56,277 bases of DNA from JBBQNY01 sp038255255 (GCA_038255255.1 JBBSLL010000017.1:1-56277); one strand, 5' to 3'. Shown: positions 39,079-47,988, numbered from the stretch's first letter. Numbers and translations are program-made. The notes: generated by a model from the letters alone, not told the origin.

Positions 39079-40653
39079 TTACTCTTTCTGTGTAGCGGCC
39101 GGACGCGCGGCTTCGATAGCGTCGGTTGACGACGTCGGAGTCAGGAGATTCTCCCCGGGCGTCCAGGACCCGCGCGCCTGTTCCTTGATTTCCCCGGCTT
39201 CGCTTTCGAGTCCCGCTTCCGCCTCTGTCGCGACGGTTTCCGGCTCGGCAGCCTTTTTCGGCGGAACTGCGGCTTTGGTTTGTACGGACCCTTCGGGCTC
39301 GATCATTCGCACCGGCACCCCATGCGGGAACGTGACTTCCCGCGCCTCGTCCGGCATGGAGATTCCCGCATCCTGGAAGGCCCGCTTGACGAGCCGAATT
39401 ACGGAGGATTTCACTTTGAGCCAGCTGTGTTTTCCGCCATTGAGCCAGAAATACACACGCAGGTTCACCGTCGCCGAACCCAGGTTCTCCACGAGCACCA
39501 GCGGTTCGGGGTCTTTCAGAAGAGCGGGGTGTTCGGCAAGTACTTTCAGCGCGACTTCCTGGGCAAACGGGATGGAGTCTTCATACCCGATGCCCACGAG
39601 GAAGTCGTCGCGGCGGTTGGGATTGCTCGTGAAATTTCGGATCGTGTTCTTGAAGACGGTTGAATTGGGCACCTGCGCCTGATTGCCGTCGAGTGTCATG
39701 AGCACCGTTGTTCGCGAGGTCAGCCGCTGCACGTATCCCGTGATGCTCGCCACTTCGATGAGGTCCCCCTCTCGAAAAGGCTGCTGCAAACTCAGGAAAA
39801 GACTGGCGAGGAAGTTCTCCGTGATGTCGCGAAAGGCGATGCCGAGCACGAGGCCGATCAGTCCGGTGCCGCCCACCACGGTAAGCGCGAGTTGCGTGAG
39901 TCCTGCGATACGGAGCACCAGGTAAAGACCTACCAGCATGACCAGGATTCCACCCGCGCGCGCGAGCACTTCCCGCAACAGCCGGCTGAGGGAACGGGTC
40001 AGCATCCAGCGGCGCAGCAGGCGCACGGTCAACCTGGCGAACATCCACGACGCGGCGATGACGGCCAACGCCACCACCACCAGCGGAAGCGAGCGGACGA
40101 ATCCGCGCACGAGGTCTTTCAGAGACTCGAACGTCGGAGTGAAATCCCAGATCGTCGTCGGGGCCAACTCGATCTCGTTGACGACAGCCACCACGCCTTC
40201 CGTATTCTTGGCCAACTCTCCGGCCCAATCGCGGGAGTCTTCCTTCTTCGCGGTCCCTTTCAGGAACACGATACCGTCCCGGACCATGACCTCGGGCTCA
40301 CCGTACCAGCCGGTCGTTTCGAGAATGTCGGTGATCCGCTGACTGATCTCGTGATCCTTGGCGACGGGGTCCACCTGGATCCTTGCCGCAGGCTCGGGAT
40401 CGCCGTCGGGCACGTTGGCCGGCGTCGGCACACTGCTGTCGAACGGTTGGGCAGCCACTGCGGTGAACGCAAACGCGGCGCAGCAGAGCAATGAGACGAG
40501 GGCGATCCGGGCGTGTCGAGACAGGACGGACGCCCATGCTTGAAACAGAGCCTGCCCACGCGGATTAAGGCGTGCGCGCGTTCCCGGGTTCTTGGCTTCT
40601 CTCTTCAATTGTTTCTCCCGTGGGTGCGAGTCGTCGGTCGACTTCACATTCAC
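39079..40653 (-). CDS. Mechanosensitive channel (MscS family) with BON domain
   Basis: This 524-residue protein has a basic N-terminus and a signal or membrane segment (about 50-68). A periplasmic BON domain follows (about 98-162, ITDILETTGWYGEPEVMVRDGIVFLKGT), then three or four transmembrane helices. The MscS pore and beta domain has GGTGLIGLVLGIAFRDITENFLASLFL and VPNSTVFKNTIRNFT. The C-terminus (about 450-524) is acidic, Glu/Ala-rich and probably disordered. It would release solutes on hypo-osmotic shock. A second GTG at 40647 sits better relative to GGAGGT than the first at 40653, so the true start may be two codons later. Confidence 0.9.
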   Translation of the reverse strand: MNVKSTDDSHPREKQLKREAKNPGTRARLNPRGQALFQAWASVLSRHARIALVSLLCCAAFAFTAVAAQPFDSSVPTPANVPDGDPEPAARIQVDPVAKDHEISQRITDILETTGWYGEPEVMVRDGIVFLKGTAKKEDSRDWAGELAKNTEGVVAVVNEIELAPTTIWDFTPTFESLKDLVRGFVRSLPLVVVALAVIAASWMFARLTVRLLRRWMLTRSLSRLLREVLARAGGILVMLVGLYLVLRIAGLTQLALTVVGGTGLIGLVLGIAFRDITENFLASLFLSLQQPFREGDLIEVASITGYVQRLTSRTTVLMTLDGNQAQVPNSTVFKNTIRNFTSNPNRRDDFLVGIGYEDSIPFAQEVALKVLAEHPALLKDPEPLVLVENLGSATVNLRVYFWLNGGKHSWLKVKSSVIRLVKRAFQDAGISMPDEAREVTFPHGVPVRMIEPEGSVQTKAAVPPKKAAEPETVATEAEAGLESEAGEIKEQARGSWTPGENLLTPTSSTDAIEAARPAATQKE

Positions 40654-40700
40654 CTCCGCGACCGCGTGGAAAGTTTCAAGAGCCCTTCATGCGCGCTCGA

Positions 40701-41135
40701 TCATGTTTGAAGAACACCGCCCGGATAGCGCCTGCGGGTTTCCGCGACCGATGCGGCCATGAGTGCCTCGAGTACTTTCTCGTCGAGATCCGCGAGGCGC
40801 TTGATGTAGAGGCACGACTTGCCCATCTTGTGTTTCCCGAGCTTCGCCAGGAGTTCCGGTTGCCCGGGATCCTCGCAGCCGAGGTACACAACGAGCTCCC
40901 TGCCGCGGACCGCGAATCCAGCGAGCGGTGCGTCGCCAGAATGACCACCCGCATACCGGTAGGTATAGGAACCGTAGCCGACGATACTCGGCCCCCACAT
41001 GTAGGGCTGCTGCTTCGTGACGCGCTTGCACATGGCCATGATGGCCCGGCAGTCCGCAAGTTGTTCTGGATTGGCCTTGGACGCGAGATATGCATCGACG
41101 CTTGCGCCCGTGGGTCTGGTTTTCGTCTCAGCCAT
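40701..41135 (-). CDS. DUF1801 domain protein
   Basis: This 144-residue protein starts MAETKTRPTG at 41135, with GGAGG ten bases upstream; the frame is open further but without a ribosome site. It has the DUF1801/YdhG-like pattern (SVDAYLASKANPEQLADCRAIMAMCKRVT...MWGPSIVGYGSYTYRYAGG and LSxCEDPGQPELLAKLGKHKMGKSCLYIKRLADLD). Function is unknown; the fold is related to YdhG/iron-chaperone-like frataxin folds. It stands alone. Confidence 0.85.
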   Translation of the reverse strand: MAETKTRPTGASVDAYLASKANPEQLADCRAIMAMCKRVTKQQPYMWGPSIVGYGSYTYRYAGGHSGDAPLAGFAVRGRELVVYLGCEDPGQPELLAKLGKHKMGKSCLYIKRLADLDEKVLEALMAASVAETRRRYPGGVLQT

Positions 41136-41318
41136 CGGAAATGCCTCCGGATAGTGATAGAAAAGACGCGCTTCGCGCGCCGGCAAGCAACCAGCGAGAG
41201 ATGAATTGTCCGGGGGCAAATCATGCAGCGCAAGGAATACGACTGACATTCGCGCATACTACGTCCAGACCGGCATGGCCGGGCTTTGCATCCCTGCCGC
41301 CATGAGGGTGTAGCGCTG

Positions 41319-43130
41319 ATGGGCATGGACCTGTGGTTGACACTGGCCGTTCTCGGCGGCGCGATCTACCTGTTCGTCACCGAGAAGCTGCGCGCCGACA
41401 TCGTCGCGCTGCTGGTGATGGGCAGCCTGCTGGTGCTCGGGTTGCTGCACCCGCGTGAAGCGCTGTCGGGCTTTGCGAGCGAGGCCACCATCACAGTCGC
41501 TGCGATGTTCGTGCTCAGCGCCGGTCTTCAGCGCAGTGGCGCGTTGCACAAGCTCGGCGAACTCGTGTCGCGGATTCGCCAGGGCTGGCTGCTGGCGCTG
41601 GTGATGATGACGATGGTGGCCACTGCATCGGCTTTCATCAACAACACACCCGTGGTCGCGGTGATGCTGCCGATCGTGATCGCCGCGGCGGTTGCCAACC
41701 AGCAGGCGCCGTCCAAATTCCTGATCCCGCTGTCGTATGCCTCCCAGTTTGGTGGCGTGTGCACGCTGGTGGGCACCTCGACCAACCTGCTGGTGCATTC
41801 GCTCGCCATCCAGTCCGGGCGCGAAGGATTCGGCCTCTTCGAGTTCGCGCCGCTCGGGATCATCTTCGTTGTCGTCGGCGTGGTGTACCTGATGATCGCG
41901 CGGCGGTATCTGCTCCCCGACCTGGGCGTCCCGGCGCCGGACCGCGAAGGGCATGGGGGTCTATTCCTCACCGAACTGGTAATTCCCGAAGGCTCAACGG
42001 CGATTGACCGACTCGCCGGAGACCTGCTGATGCCCGACGACAATGACGGCAAGGACGCCAGCGGCAGTGGTGCACTGGTCGATCCTCTCGACACCATCCG
42101 CCTGATCGATGTACTGCGTCGCGAGGGCAAAGACACGCTGGCTCCCCAGACCAGTCTGCGTCCGGGCGATCGACTCCTCATCGAAGGTGAGTGGGCGCAG
42201 ATCGATACGTTGCGCAGGCGCCACAAGCTGCGCTACGACGCGGTGGCGTCGGATCTCGACGACCTCAGTCGAGGCGAGCGCATGCACGCGGAAGTGATGA
42301 TCGCGCCAGGCTCGCCGCTGATCGGACATACGATCGCAGCCACGCGCTTCGGGCATGCCTACCAGGCCCGGGTGCACGGGTTGCAGCGCGCGCGTTCCTT
42401 GCTGAGCAGGGAGGTCAACCAGGTGCCGCTGGCGCTGGGCGACATCCTGATGCTGGATGGCTCGCCAGAGGCCATCGATGCGCTGCGCGAAGACAACGGG
42501 CTGGTGGTGCTGGCGGAGCGCACGCAGCAGCGCGTGGACATGCGGCGCGCCCTGACTTCTTCCGTGATCCTGGTTGCGGTGCTGGGTGCCTCTGCGTTGG
42601 GCTTCATGCCGATCGTTGCGTCGGCCATCCTTGGCTGCGTGGCGCTGGTGGTGTTGCGCTGCCTTGAGCCCGACGAAGCGTATGCCGCCGTCGACTGGCG
42701 CGTGGTGATGCTGCTGGCGGGCGTCATGCCGCTGGGCATCGCGCTGACGCACTCCGGCGGTGCGGAGTGGTTGGCAGAAAACGCGATTGGCCTGGTGGGG
42801 CAGTTCGGTCCGGTCGCGACACTGGCCGTGATCTATCTGACGACGGCGATCATGACCGAAGTGATGAGCAACAATGCGGCTGCGGTGCTCATCGTGCCGG
42901 TTGCGATAGCCACTGCGGAATCTCTAGGGGTGGATGCCAAACCGTTCCTGGTTGCGGTCGCGTTCGCGGCGTCCACCGCATTTGCCACACCTGTCGGCTA
43001 CCAGACCAACGCGATGGTGCACACCGCCGGCGGCTACCGGTTCGCCGACTTCACCAGGATCGGCCTGCCGCTCAACATCATCTTCCTGATCATGGCGACG
43101 TTCCTGATCCCCCGGTACTTTCCGTTCTGA
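41319..43130 (+). CDS. SLC13/DASS-type sodium-coupled anion transporter with RCK (TrkA-C) domains
   Basis: This 603-residue protein has two halves of membrane helices (about 4-185 and 415-603) that flank a cytoplasmic region. That region holds two TrkA-C-like domains (about 215-300 and 315-395, with LRPGDRLLIEGE and LALGDILMLDG). The SLC13 substrate motifs S-N-N-T-P (here AFINNTPVVAVMLP) and MSNNAAAVLIVP are present, each in a re-entrant hairpin. Likely substrates are dicarboxylates or sulfate; the sequence alone does not decide. Two ATGs (41319, 41325) are possible starts. Confidence 0.9.
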   Translation: MGMDLWLTLAVLGGAIYLFVTEKLRADIVALLVMGSLLVLGLLHPREALSGFASEATITVAAMFVLSAGLQRSGALHKLGELVSRIRQGWLLALVMMTMVATASAFINNTPVVAVMLPIVIAAAVANQQAPSKFLIPLSYASQFGGVCTLVGTSTNLLVHSLAIQSGREGFGLFEFAPLGIIFVVVGVVYLMIARRYLLPDLGVPAPDREGHGGLFLTELVIPEGSTAIDRLAGDLLMPDDNDGKDASGSGALVDPLDTIRLIDVLRREGKDTLAPQTSLRPGDRLLIEGEWAQIDTLRRRHKLRYDAVASDLDDLSRGERMHAEVMIAPGSPLIGHTIAATRFGHAYQARVHGLQRARSLLSREVNQVPLALGDILMLDGSPEAIDALREDNGLVVLAERTQQRVDMRRALTSSVILVAVLGASALGFMPIVASAILGCVALVVLRCLEPDEAYAAVDWRVVMLLAGVMPLGIALTHSGGAEWLAENAIGLVGQFGPVATLAVIYLTTAIMTEVMSNNAAAVLIVPVAIATAESLGVDAKPFLVAVAFAASTAFATPVGYQTNAMVHTAGGYRFADFTRIGLPLNIIFLIMATFLIPRYFPF

Positions 43131-43140
43131 TGCGGAGCCG

Positions 43141-43764
43141 TCAGTCGATCGGAATATGGATTTCATTGCGCCTGAGGAACCATGGGGTGAAGGGCGGGTT
43201 GTACCGGGCCCAGATGGGAGTTCCCGCACTGGTCAGGCCGGCTTGCTGCATCCATGACTCCAATTCCGATTTGTGCTGTGCATAGTTCTTTTCGCTCCAG
43301 GTCCCGGAGTACCGGATGACAGCCATTTTCTGCGCGGGCACCTGACGCAACGCAACACGCGCATCGCGCGGTTGCGGAAGCGTGCTCATGGTGTACGCCT
43401 TGGGCATCAGGAAGCTCACTGCTCATTTCCCTTCGACCCGTTGCTGTCCGACCGGCGCAGTCATCTCGATCTTCTCGCCCGCCGGCTTCTGGGAGACCGG
43501 TGATGTCATCGCCAATCTGGTGCGCGACACGTTGTCGCCCGAGATGTACCCGAAGAGCCGCTCGAACGCCTTGTCGCCTGCCTGTTCCAGGTCACTCTCC
43601 ACCAGGGTCTCGGCGAGGACATGAGGAGCGTATTCACGAATCTCGAACTCGTTGTCCTTTTTCAGGACGACGTAACTTGCTTCTTCGACTGCCATGGCCT
43701 CTTGCGACCCGATGGTCAGCAGCGATGCCGCGACGACAAATCCCATCACGTGCCTGATGTTCAC
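43141..43764 (-). pseudogene. SOUL-family heme-binding protein, interrupted by an in-frame stop
   Basis: The minus-strand frame starts at a GTG (43764) after GGGAGG, with a signal peptide (VNIRHVMGFVVAASLLTIG, then EAMA). It runs through the SOUL domain (YVVLKKDNEFEIREYAPHVLAET, GYISGDN, KIEMTAPVGQQRVEGK). A TGA at 43423-43425 falls where the family usually has Trp (K-W-x-V-S-F). The same frame continues without a break as AVSFLMPKAYTMSTLPQPRD to a natural stop at 43141. One G-to-A change (TGG to TGA) explains it. It may be a recent pseudogene, a read-through product, or a sequencing error. Confidence 0.85.
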
Positions 43765-43899
43765 GCGCACCTCCCGGTCGACTATGAGCTTGCGCAAGGG
43801 TGGGGAGACGTTGCGAAAAGGAACGTGAAAGTTACTGCGTCAAGATCGAGCTTTGTTGCAGCCGGCGCGTCTACTGCTGGCAACCCCGGGGGAGTTGCG

Positions 43900-44262
43900 T
43901 CAGGCCACTTCTGCCCTGGCACGAGCCCCGCGCCGCGCGAGAGACTGCCCAATATGCGCTCCGAGCGCGGCGACCGGGACGGCAAGCGCCAGCCCGAGAA
44001 TATTCCGCGTTGCGATCGACAGATAAGTAGTGGGAACTTCGGCCGTCGCATGCAGGGCGACGATAATCAGCACCCAGATAAGCAGCTGCAATCCTGCCGC
44101 GACCAGCACGAAACGAGTGCGGGCGTAAAAGCCACCGGCAATGGCGCCGACGCCCATGAAAACGGTGAACCCGAGCCATGCTGGCCCGGGCATGCCGACC
44201 GACTCTCCGAGCACTGCCCAAACTCCAGTCATGATGACGACAGCGACCAGCAGGCGCTTCAC
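43900..44262 (-). CDS. Small four-helix membrane protein, hypothetical
   Basis: This 120-residue protein has four hydrophobic segments (about 4-20, 29-46, 51-69 and 83-102) and a basic C-terminus (ARRGARARAEVA). I recognise no family. The start is a GTG without a clear ribosome site. Its stop lies in a GTCAGGC motif like the R'' ends of the attC sites further right. It could therefore be the oldest cassette of the array, or the last resident chromosomal gene before it. Confidence 0.6.
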   Translation of the reverse strand: MKRLLVAVVIMTGVWAVLGESVGMPGPAWLGFTVFMGVGAIAGGFYARTRFVLVAAGLQLLIWVLIIVALHATAEVPTTYLSIATRNILGLALAVPVAALGAHIGQSLARRGARARAEVA

Positions 44263-44327
44263 GTGGTGGGCAGCGCAAGAATGAGGAAAAAAAGTAGCGA
44301 CCTCAGAGCCATGCGGAGCTGCTCCTT

Positions 44328-44407
44328 GTAAGGCCCACAGTTTGAGTTGAGCGGCGCGCGACGGCGTGACATGCCTTTACCCGTCCGTTCGACCGAAGCG
44401 TCAGGCG
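44328..44407 (-). repeat. attC-like site 1 (degenerate)
   Basis: The site has a TTTGAGTTGAGC left arm, a GC-rich centre and a right arm CGACCGAAGCGTCAGGC. It mirrors the arms of canonical sites to the right but has a poor R' core (CTTACAA in cassette sense). The stop codon of the Pr6Pr gene lies in its R'' box, as is common for cassettes. Confidence 0.55.
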
Positions 44408-45006
44408 CTTGCATCGTGAGTTCTTGAAGCTGTCAAACGATTGCCAGCTGCAAGCAGGCTCCAGCTGACGAACAGAAATGTGGCGCTGATTCCAATCGAG
44501 TATGCGGCTACAGCGCCATACCCGCCGACATTCTCGGGATTCAGGAAGGGATACGGGTACCAGCCCGTGCTCGCGCCGCGAACGATGACGTAGGCGAGGT
44601 ACAAACTTGGAAAAACGACCGCAAGAAGCACGCACTTCGGATTCAGCCTGGAAGCCGGCGGTGCCAGCAGCCAATCAAGGACGATTGCGACTGGCATGAC
44701 GTAATGGAGGACGAAGTTGACCCAGGGAAGCAACGCACCGAGATCGACGTTTCTGAGTAACACGGCAAAGACGATGCCGACGACGGCCATGTTGACTGTG
44801 GAGATGTACCGGGCGAGGTCCTGCCTCAGAGTCGGGTTCGAGAACACGCTGAGCAGAAGAAGCAGGGCGGCGAAGAGATTCGAGAGGTTTGTGAAATAGC
44901 TGAAGAAGTTCAGAACGCTGAAGGACGCCGCAATGTGCAGCATCAGTTGTTGGCCAATCGCTGTCAGCGCAACGAGGGCGAGTATCAGGCGGGCGGGCTT
45001 GAGCAT
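44401..45006 (-). CDS. Pr6Pr family membrane protein (cassette gene)
   Basis: This 201-residue protein has six predicted membrane helices. It has the Pr6Pr pattern: FFSYFTNLSNLFAALLLLLS in the second helix, LPWVNFVLHYVMPVAIVLDWLLAPP in the middle, and YPYPFLNPENVGGYGAVAAYSIGI near the end. The function of the family is unknown. The stop lies in attC 1 and the start is only 8 bp from attC 2, the tight packing expected of an integron cassette. Confidence 0.82.
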   Translation of the reverse strand: MLKPARLILALVALTAIGQQLMLHIAASFSVLNFFSYFTNLSNLFAALLLLLSVFSNPTLRQDLARYISTVNMAVVGIVFAVLLRNVDLGALLPWVNFVLHYVMPVAIVLDWLLAPPASRLNPKCVLLAVVFPSLYLAYVIVRGASTGWYPYPFLNPENVGGYGAVAAYSIGISATFLFVSWSLLAAGNRLTASRTHDASA

Positions 45007-45013
45007 GATTAGC

Positions 45014-45088
45014 CGAGTAAGCGCCTGGCGCTTGAGTTGAGCGGCGCGCGGTAAGCGTTGCCGCTCGAAAGAATTATTGGGGTTACAG
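45014..45088 (-). repeat. attC-like site 2 (degenerate)
   Basis: It shares CTTGAGTTGAGCGGCGCGCG with site 1 and ends GAAAGAATTATTGGGGTTACAG. In cassette sense the boxes are TGTAAC (R'') and CTTACTC (R'), poor matches to the consensus. Confidence 0.6.
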
Positions 45089-45119
45089 GTTGATTGTGAC
45101 GTACCCTTCGAAGGAAGGG

Positions 45120-45662
45120 TTAGTTATCGTATTCATGTGAGAGAGCCTGCAGCTTGAGGACGGTCGACCAGTTTCTGGTGGTGGCCAAACTGCCCGTCTT
45201 GCCAAGAAGAGCCTGTCCCGCTTTGCTCTCAACTATGCCGTTAGCGCAGAGAAGGTACGCGGCACTCTTGCCCACGGCGAACTTCTCGGGAGGAACTATG
45301 AGAGCCTCTATGGTGGCGAGACTCGACAACGTCTTGGCGTCTTGCACGAATGCGACCAGAAGGCGCGAATGCTCCTCCGGTCCTGCCTCGATGGGGTTTT
45401 CAGAGGTGATGGCGGCAAGCTCGCTTGCCGACTTGACAATGACCGGGACCTCGCAGACGAGTGCGGCGATGGCTGCTGCGATGTTAGCGGACAGCTCCGC
45501 CGGCGTGCCCCGCGGCGAACGGAAGACGGCATTGCCGCTGTTGCGCAGCGTAGCTACCCCCGTGTAGCCCAAACCGGAGAGCAGGGCGCGAAACTCGGCC
45601 ATAGGCACGCGCTTGGCCTTGCCGACATTGACGCCGCGCAGGAGGGCTACGAAAGCGGGCAT
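45120..45662 (-). CDS. DUF1697 family protein (cassette gene)
   Basis: This 180-residue protein has the DUF1697 start MPAFVALLRGVNVGKAKRVPMAEFRALL and the segments YTGVATLRNSGNAVF and LLVAFVQDAK. It ends TRNWSTVLKLQAL, as in the family. The fold is a pair of alpha-beta (ferredoxin-like) repeats with no known activity. DUF1697 genes are frequent in chromosomal cassette arrays. The gene fills the space between attC 2 and attC 3. Confidence 0.9.
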   Translation of the reverse strand: MPAFVALLRGVNVGKAKRVPMAEFRALLSGLGYTGVATLRNSGNAVFRSPRGTPAELSANIAAAIAALVCEVPVIVKSASELAAITSENPIEAGPEEHSRLLVAFVQDAKTLSSLATIEALIVPPEKFAVGKSAAYLLCANGIVESKAGQALLGKTGSLATTRNWSTVLKLQALSHEYDN

Positions 45663-45670
45663 TTCCGATG

Positions 45671-45730
45671 CGTATCGTCTGAATTAACCCGTGCCGCGAA
45701 GCGGCACCAGGTTGAATGAGTTGTCATGCC
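45671..45730 (-). repeat. attC site 3
   Basis: The site has the left arm CTGAATTAACCC, the central hairpin GTGCCGCGAAGCGGCAC and a right arm GGTTGAATGAGTTGTCATGC. It is a Xanthomonas-like 60-bp attC with an imperfect R' box. Confidence 0.85.
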
Positions 45731-45743
45731 GCGGCTCTGTACA

Positions 45744-46766
45744 TTACTGCTGATGATGCTTGGCAATCACTTCCTTGCTCAGTCGTAGGAAACGTGCGGC
45801 ATTGTTGTAGAGAATGTCGCGCTTCTGCTTCCCATCGAGGAAGGGAGCGTCTTCAATAACCTTGATCGAAGGCTCGATGATGCCGGGCCAAACCATCTGG
45901 TCGGAACCGAACATCACCCGCTCGCCGTAACCCGCCTCCACGATCCCCTGCAGAAAGCGGTAGAACGCCGGACGCGGCTCGCCGTAGACGATGGCGCCGA
46001 TGTCGACATAGACCTGCGGATGCGAGAACAGCAGCGCACGCAGGTCCTCCAGCATCGGATACCCGGCGTGCATGATGTACACGCGCAGCTTCGGATGCCT
46101 GACCAGCACGTCCTCGAGCTTCAGCGGGCTGCTGTTGCGGGCGCGATAACCATTTCCGCTGTAGGGATCGCCCGGCCCGCCGGTCCCCATGTGGATAGCG
46201 ACCGGGATGTCGAGTTCCTCGGCCAGCGCCCAGTAGGGCTCGAGCCGGGGATCGTCCGCGGGGATGCCTTCGTATTGGGCCATCACCTCGCCCAGGACCT
46301 GGAAAACCCCGTTTGCATGGAGTGCACGCACCTCGGCGGGGCTGCGTGCCTTGACGTGGCGTGGGCCCTCGGCCGCACCGAGGCGCAGGTCGAGCCCGGC
46401 GATGATGCGGGCGGGTGCAGCCGCCTTCCATTTGGCCATGAGCTCCGGCTCACCGCTGACCATGCCGATAATGTTTCGGCGTTCCATGACAGCGATCGTC
46501 TGCTGCATCACGTCCGCCTCCGACTTCCCGGGCCAAATGGGCTCCCCATTGCACGGCATTGATTTCCCGAAGGCTTCCATTCCAGCTTCAGGATTTTTCG
46601 GGTCCCAGTGAGGCATCCGTTCGAATGGCGCGCACATCGGATACTGGTTGGCGGCGAGGTAAGCCGCCCCCCGGGCGTGCAGGTGCATATCGAGGATGGG
46701 GAGTGCCTGCGCGTAAACCTGCAGAGGACTGAGAAGCAAGGCCACGATGAAAGCAATGGTTTTCAC
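45744..46766 (-). CDS. Exported amidohydrolase-family protein (cassette gene)
   Basis: This 340-residue protein starts at a GTG (46766) after GAGGTGG. It has a signal peptide (VKTIAFIVALLLSPLQVYA). The mature part is an amidohydrolase_2 (PF04909) TIM barrel: DMHLHARG (metal ligands), PVAIHMGTGGPG, RVYIMHAGYPMLEDL and FGSDQMVW (catalytic Asp region). Substrate is unknown; relatives decarboxylate or hydrolyse ring compounds. The upstream open frame is discarded. An exported enzyme of this size is among the larger cassette cargoes. Confidence 0.88.
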   Translation of the reverse strand: MKTIAFIVALLLSPLQVYAQALPILDMHLHARGAAYLAANQYPMCAPFERMPHWDPKNPEAGMEAFGKSMPCNGEPIWPGKSEADVMQQTIAVMERRNIIGMVSGEPELMAKWKAAAPARIIAGLDLRLGAAEGPRHVKARSPAEVRALHANGVFQVLGEVMAQYEGIPADDPRLEPYWALAEELDIPVAIHMGTGGPGDPYSGNGYRARNSSPLKLEDVLVRHPKLRVYIMHAGYPMLEDLRALLFSHPQVYVDIGAIVYGEPRPAFYRFLQGIVEAGYGERVMFGSDQMVWPGIIEPSIKVIEDAPFLDGKQKRDILYNNAARFLRLSKEVIAKHHQQ

Positions 46767-46805
46767 ATGCCACCTCGATAAAAAACGTGGGCATAGCTTG
46801 CCGCG

Positions 46806-46886
46806 GTATAACGCCATATGTCTTCCCGTTTCCCTACTGTAGGCGAGTGACGTCCCCGCCGGTCCGCTGCAATACATAGTTAGGCC
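46806..46886 (-). repeat. attC site 4
   Basis: The site runs from GTATAACGCC to GCTGCAATACATAGTTAGGCC. In cassette sense R' is GTTATAC and R'' GCCTAAC. The ACATAGTTAGG end relates it to the 91-bp subfamily (sites 7, 10 and 17). Confidence 0.7.
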
Positions 46887-47080
46887 GCCGCACCGAACCC
46901 GCGCGCGCGACCCGACCGACGAAGCGAAAGACGCCGCCGCCCGAGACAGGCCAGGCGAGATTAACGCGAGCCGCGAAGGCCCGCGAGTGCGCTCCGTAGA
47001 CCGATCGCGCGCGGACGACAGCGAAGTGCGAAGCCAAACCGCGCGCGCAGGCCGGCACGCACTCGCGCAAGCGGCTCTTG
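46887..47080. other. Cassette body without a convincing gene
   Basis: About 195 very GC-rich bases lie between attC 4 and attC 5. The only open frame on the minus strand begins inside attC 5 and runs through attC 4 (ending PNYVLQRTGGD-like, the translation of an attC), so it is probably not a gene. Several short CGCG-rich inverted repeats are present. Confidence 0.5.
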
Positions 47081-47146
47081 ATCCTAATGTGTCGAGACAG
47101 GGACGACGCCGATCGGTGCGTCCCCTGCACCCGCATGTTATGCGGC
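47081..47146 (-). repeat. attC site 5
   Basis: The core stem is AGGGACG / CGTCCCCT, flanked on the left by CCTAATGTGTCGAGAC and on the right by GCACCCGCATGTTATGC. In cassette sense R'' is GCATAAC. R' reads ATTAGGA, with A in place of the cleavage-site G. Confidence 0.6.
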
Positions 47147-47248
47147 ATTTGTCGGATTCACTTCAACCTGATGTTCGCTGCGCGGATGACGGTCCTGTAC
47201 TTTTCAGTCTCGGCTCAACGGGACGAAAAGCCTGTCGCCTCCAATGTG
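47147..47248. other. Very short gene-less cassette body
   Basis: Only about 100 bp separate attC 5 and attC 6. No start-stop pair with a ribosome site is visible on the minus strand, so this looks like a remnant or a non-coding cassette. Confidence 0.5.
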
Positions 47249-47314
47249 GGCCAACGCCGCAGTTCGGCCGATGCCGAGCGAAGCGAGGCCGTGGGCTCAC
47301 CTGCCTGTTGGGCG
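47249..47314 (-). repeat. attC site 6
   Basis: The R boxes are well matched (GCCAAC on the left, GTTGGGC on the right) around a GCCGAGCGAAGCGAGGC centre. The divergent arms show it belongs to another attC lineage than its neighbours. Confidence 0.8.
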
Positions 47315-47370
47315 GCATGCTACCAATCACCGCTGACCGCCCGGCGAGCCGCTGACTCTCCACCGGGCGC

Positions 47371-47988
47371 TTACAACGGCTTGACCGCAACCTTGCGGAA
47401 CTTGATTACGCCCGCGCCGTGTTGCAGCGTCAACGGTCCTTCGGTGAACAGGCCGTTGTGGAGCTCCGCGGTCGTCTCGCCGTTGAGCATCACGGTGATG
47501 TGCCGCCCCTTGGCGGTGATCTCGAGGGTGTTCCATCTGCCGCCGGCCTTGGGCAAGGGATTCACTTCGACGAAATCGACAATTGCGCCCGTGCCATAGG
47601 TCGGGTCCGGGCGCTGGTCGAAGATGTTCGCCTCGTAACAGGTCCTGGAACTGATGTTTTTGGGATCGCTACAACGAATGAAGATGCCGCTGTTGGCGTC
47701 GTCGCTCGCCCAGAACTCCACGTAAGCTTGGAAGTCCTTGTATTTGGTCTTGGTGACCAGATGCGCGAGGGTCTCGCTCGTTAGTTTGTCGGCGACGATC
47801 GCGGCGTCCTCAACCCGCCAGTTGGTCTCACCGACCCGGTCCCATTCGCTGCTGATGGTCTTGCCGTCGAACAGCGAGACCCAGCCCGGGCCGGTCTGAG
47901 CCGCGGCTCGAGGCGCACCGTGGATGGCGGCGACTGCCAAGATGAGCGATACGGCGAGGGCGAGTGCACGTGTCGATATGCGTTGCAT
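47371..47988 (-). CDS. DUF1080 (3-keto-disaccharide hydrolase domain) exported protein (cassette gene)
   Basis: This 205-residue protein starts with a strong GAGGAG seven bases upstream. It has a signal peptide (ALALAVSLILAVAAI, cleavage near AAAQ). The DUF1080/PF06439 concanavalin-like domain has GWVSLFDGKTISSEW, GRWNTLEITAKGRHITVMLNGE and a C-terminal beta-strand KFRKVAVKPL. Relatives act on sugar backbones as 3-keto-glycoside hydrolases in the periplasm, but many have no assigned activity. It is preceded and followed by attC sites, so it is a cassette. Confidence 0.88.
   Translation of the reverse strand: MQRISTRALALAVSLILAVAAIHGAPRAAAQTGPGWVSLFDGKTISSEWDRVGETNWRVEDAAIVADKLTSETLAHLVTKTKYKDFQAYVEFWASDDANSGIFIRCSDPKNISSRTCYEANIFDQRPDPTYGTGAIVDFVEVNPLPKAGGRWNTLEITAKGRHITVMLNGETTAELHNGLFTEGPLTLQHGAGVIKFRKVAVKPL

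Noticed and set aside
43830..43907. A possible further degenerate attC left of the four-helix membrane gene
   Set aside because: It has a GTCAGGC-like end and some pairing (TTGCAGC / GCTGGCAA), but no convincing opposite R box.
46834..47148. A 104-codon minus-strand frame as a cassette gene
   Set aside because: It begins inside attC 5 and ends through attC 4 (PNYVLQRTGG-like peptide), so most of both ends is translated recombination site.
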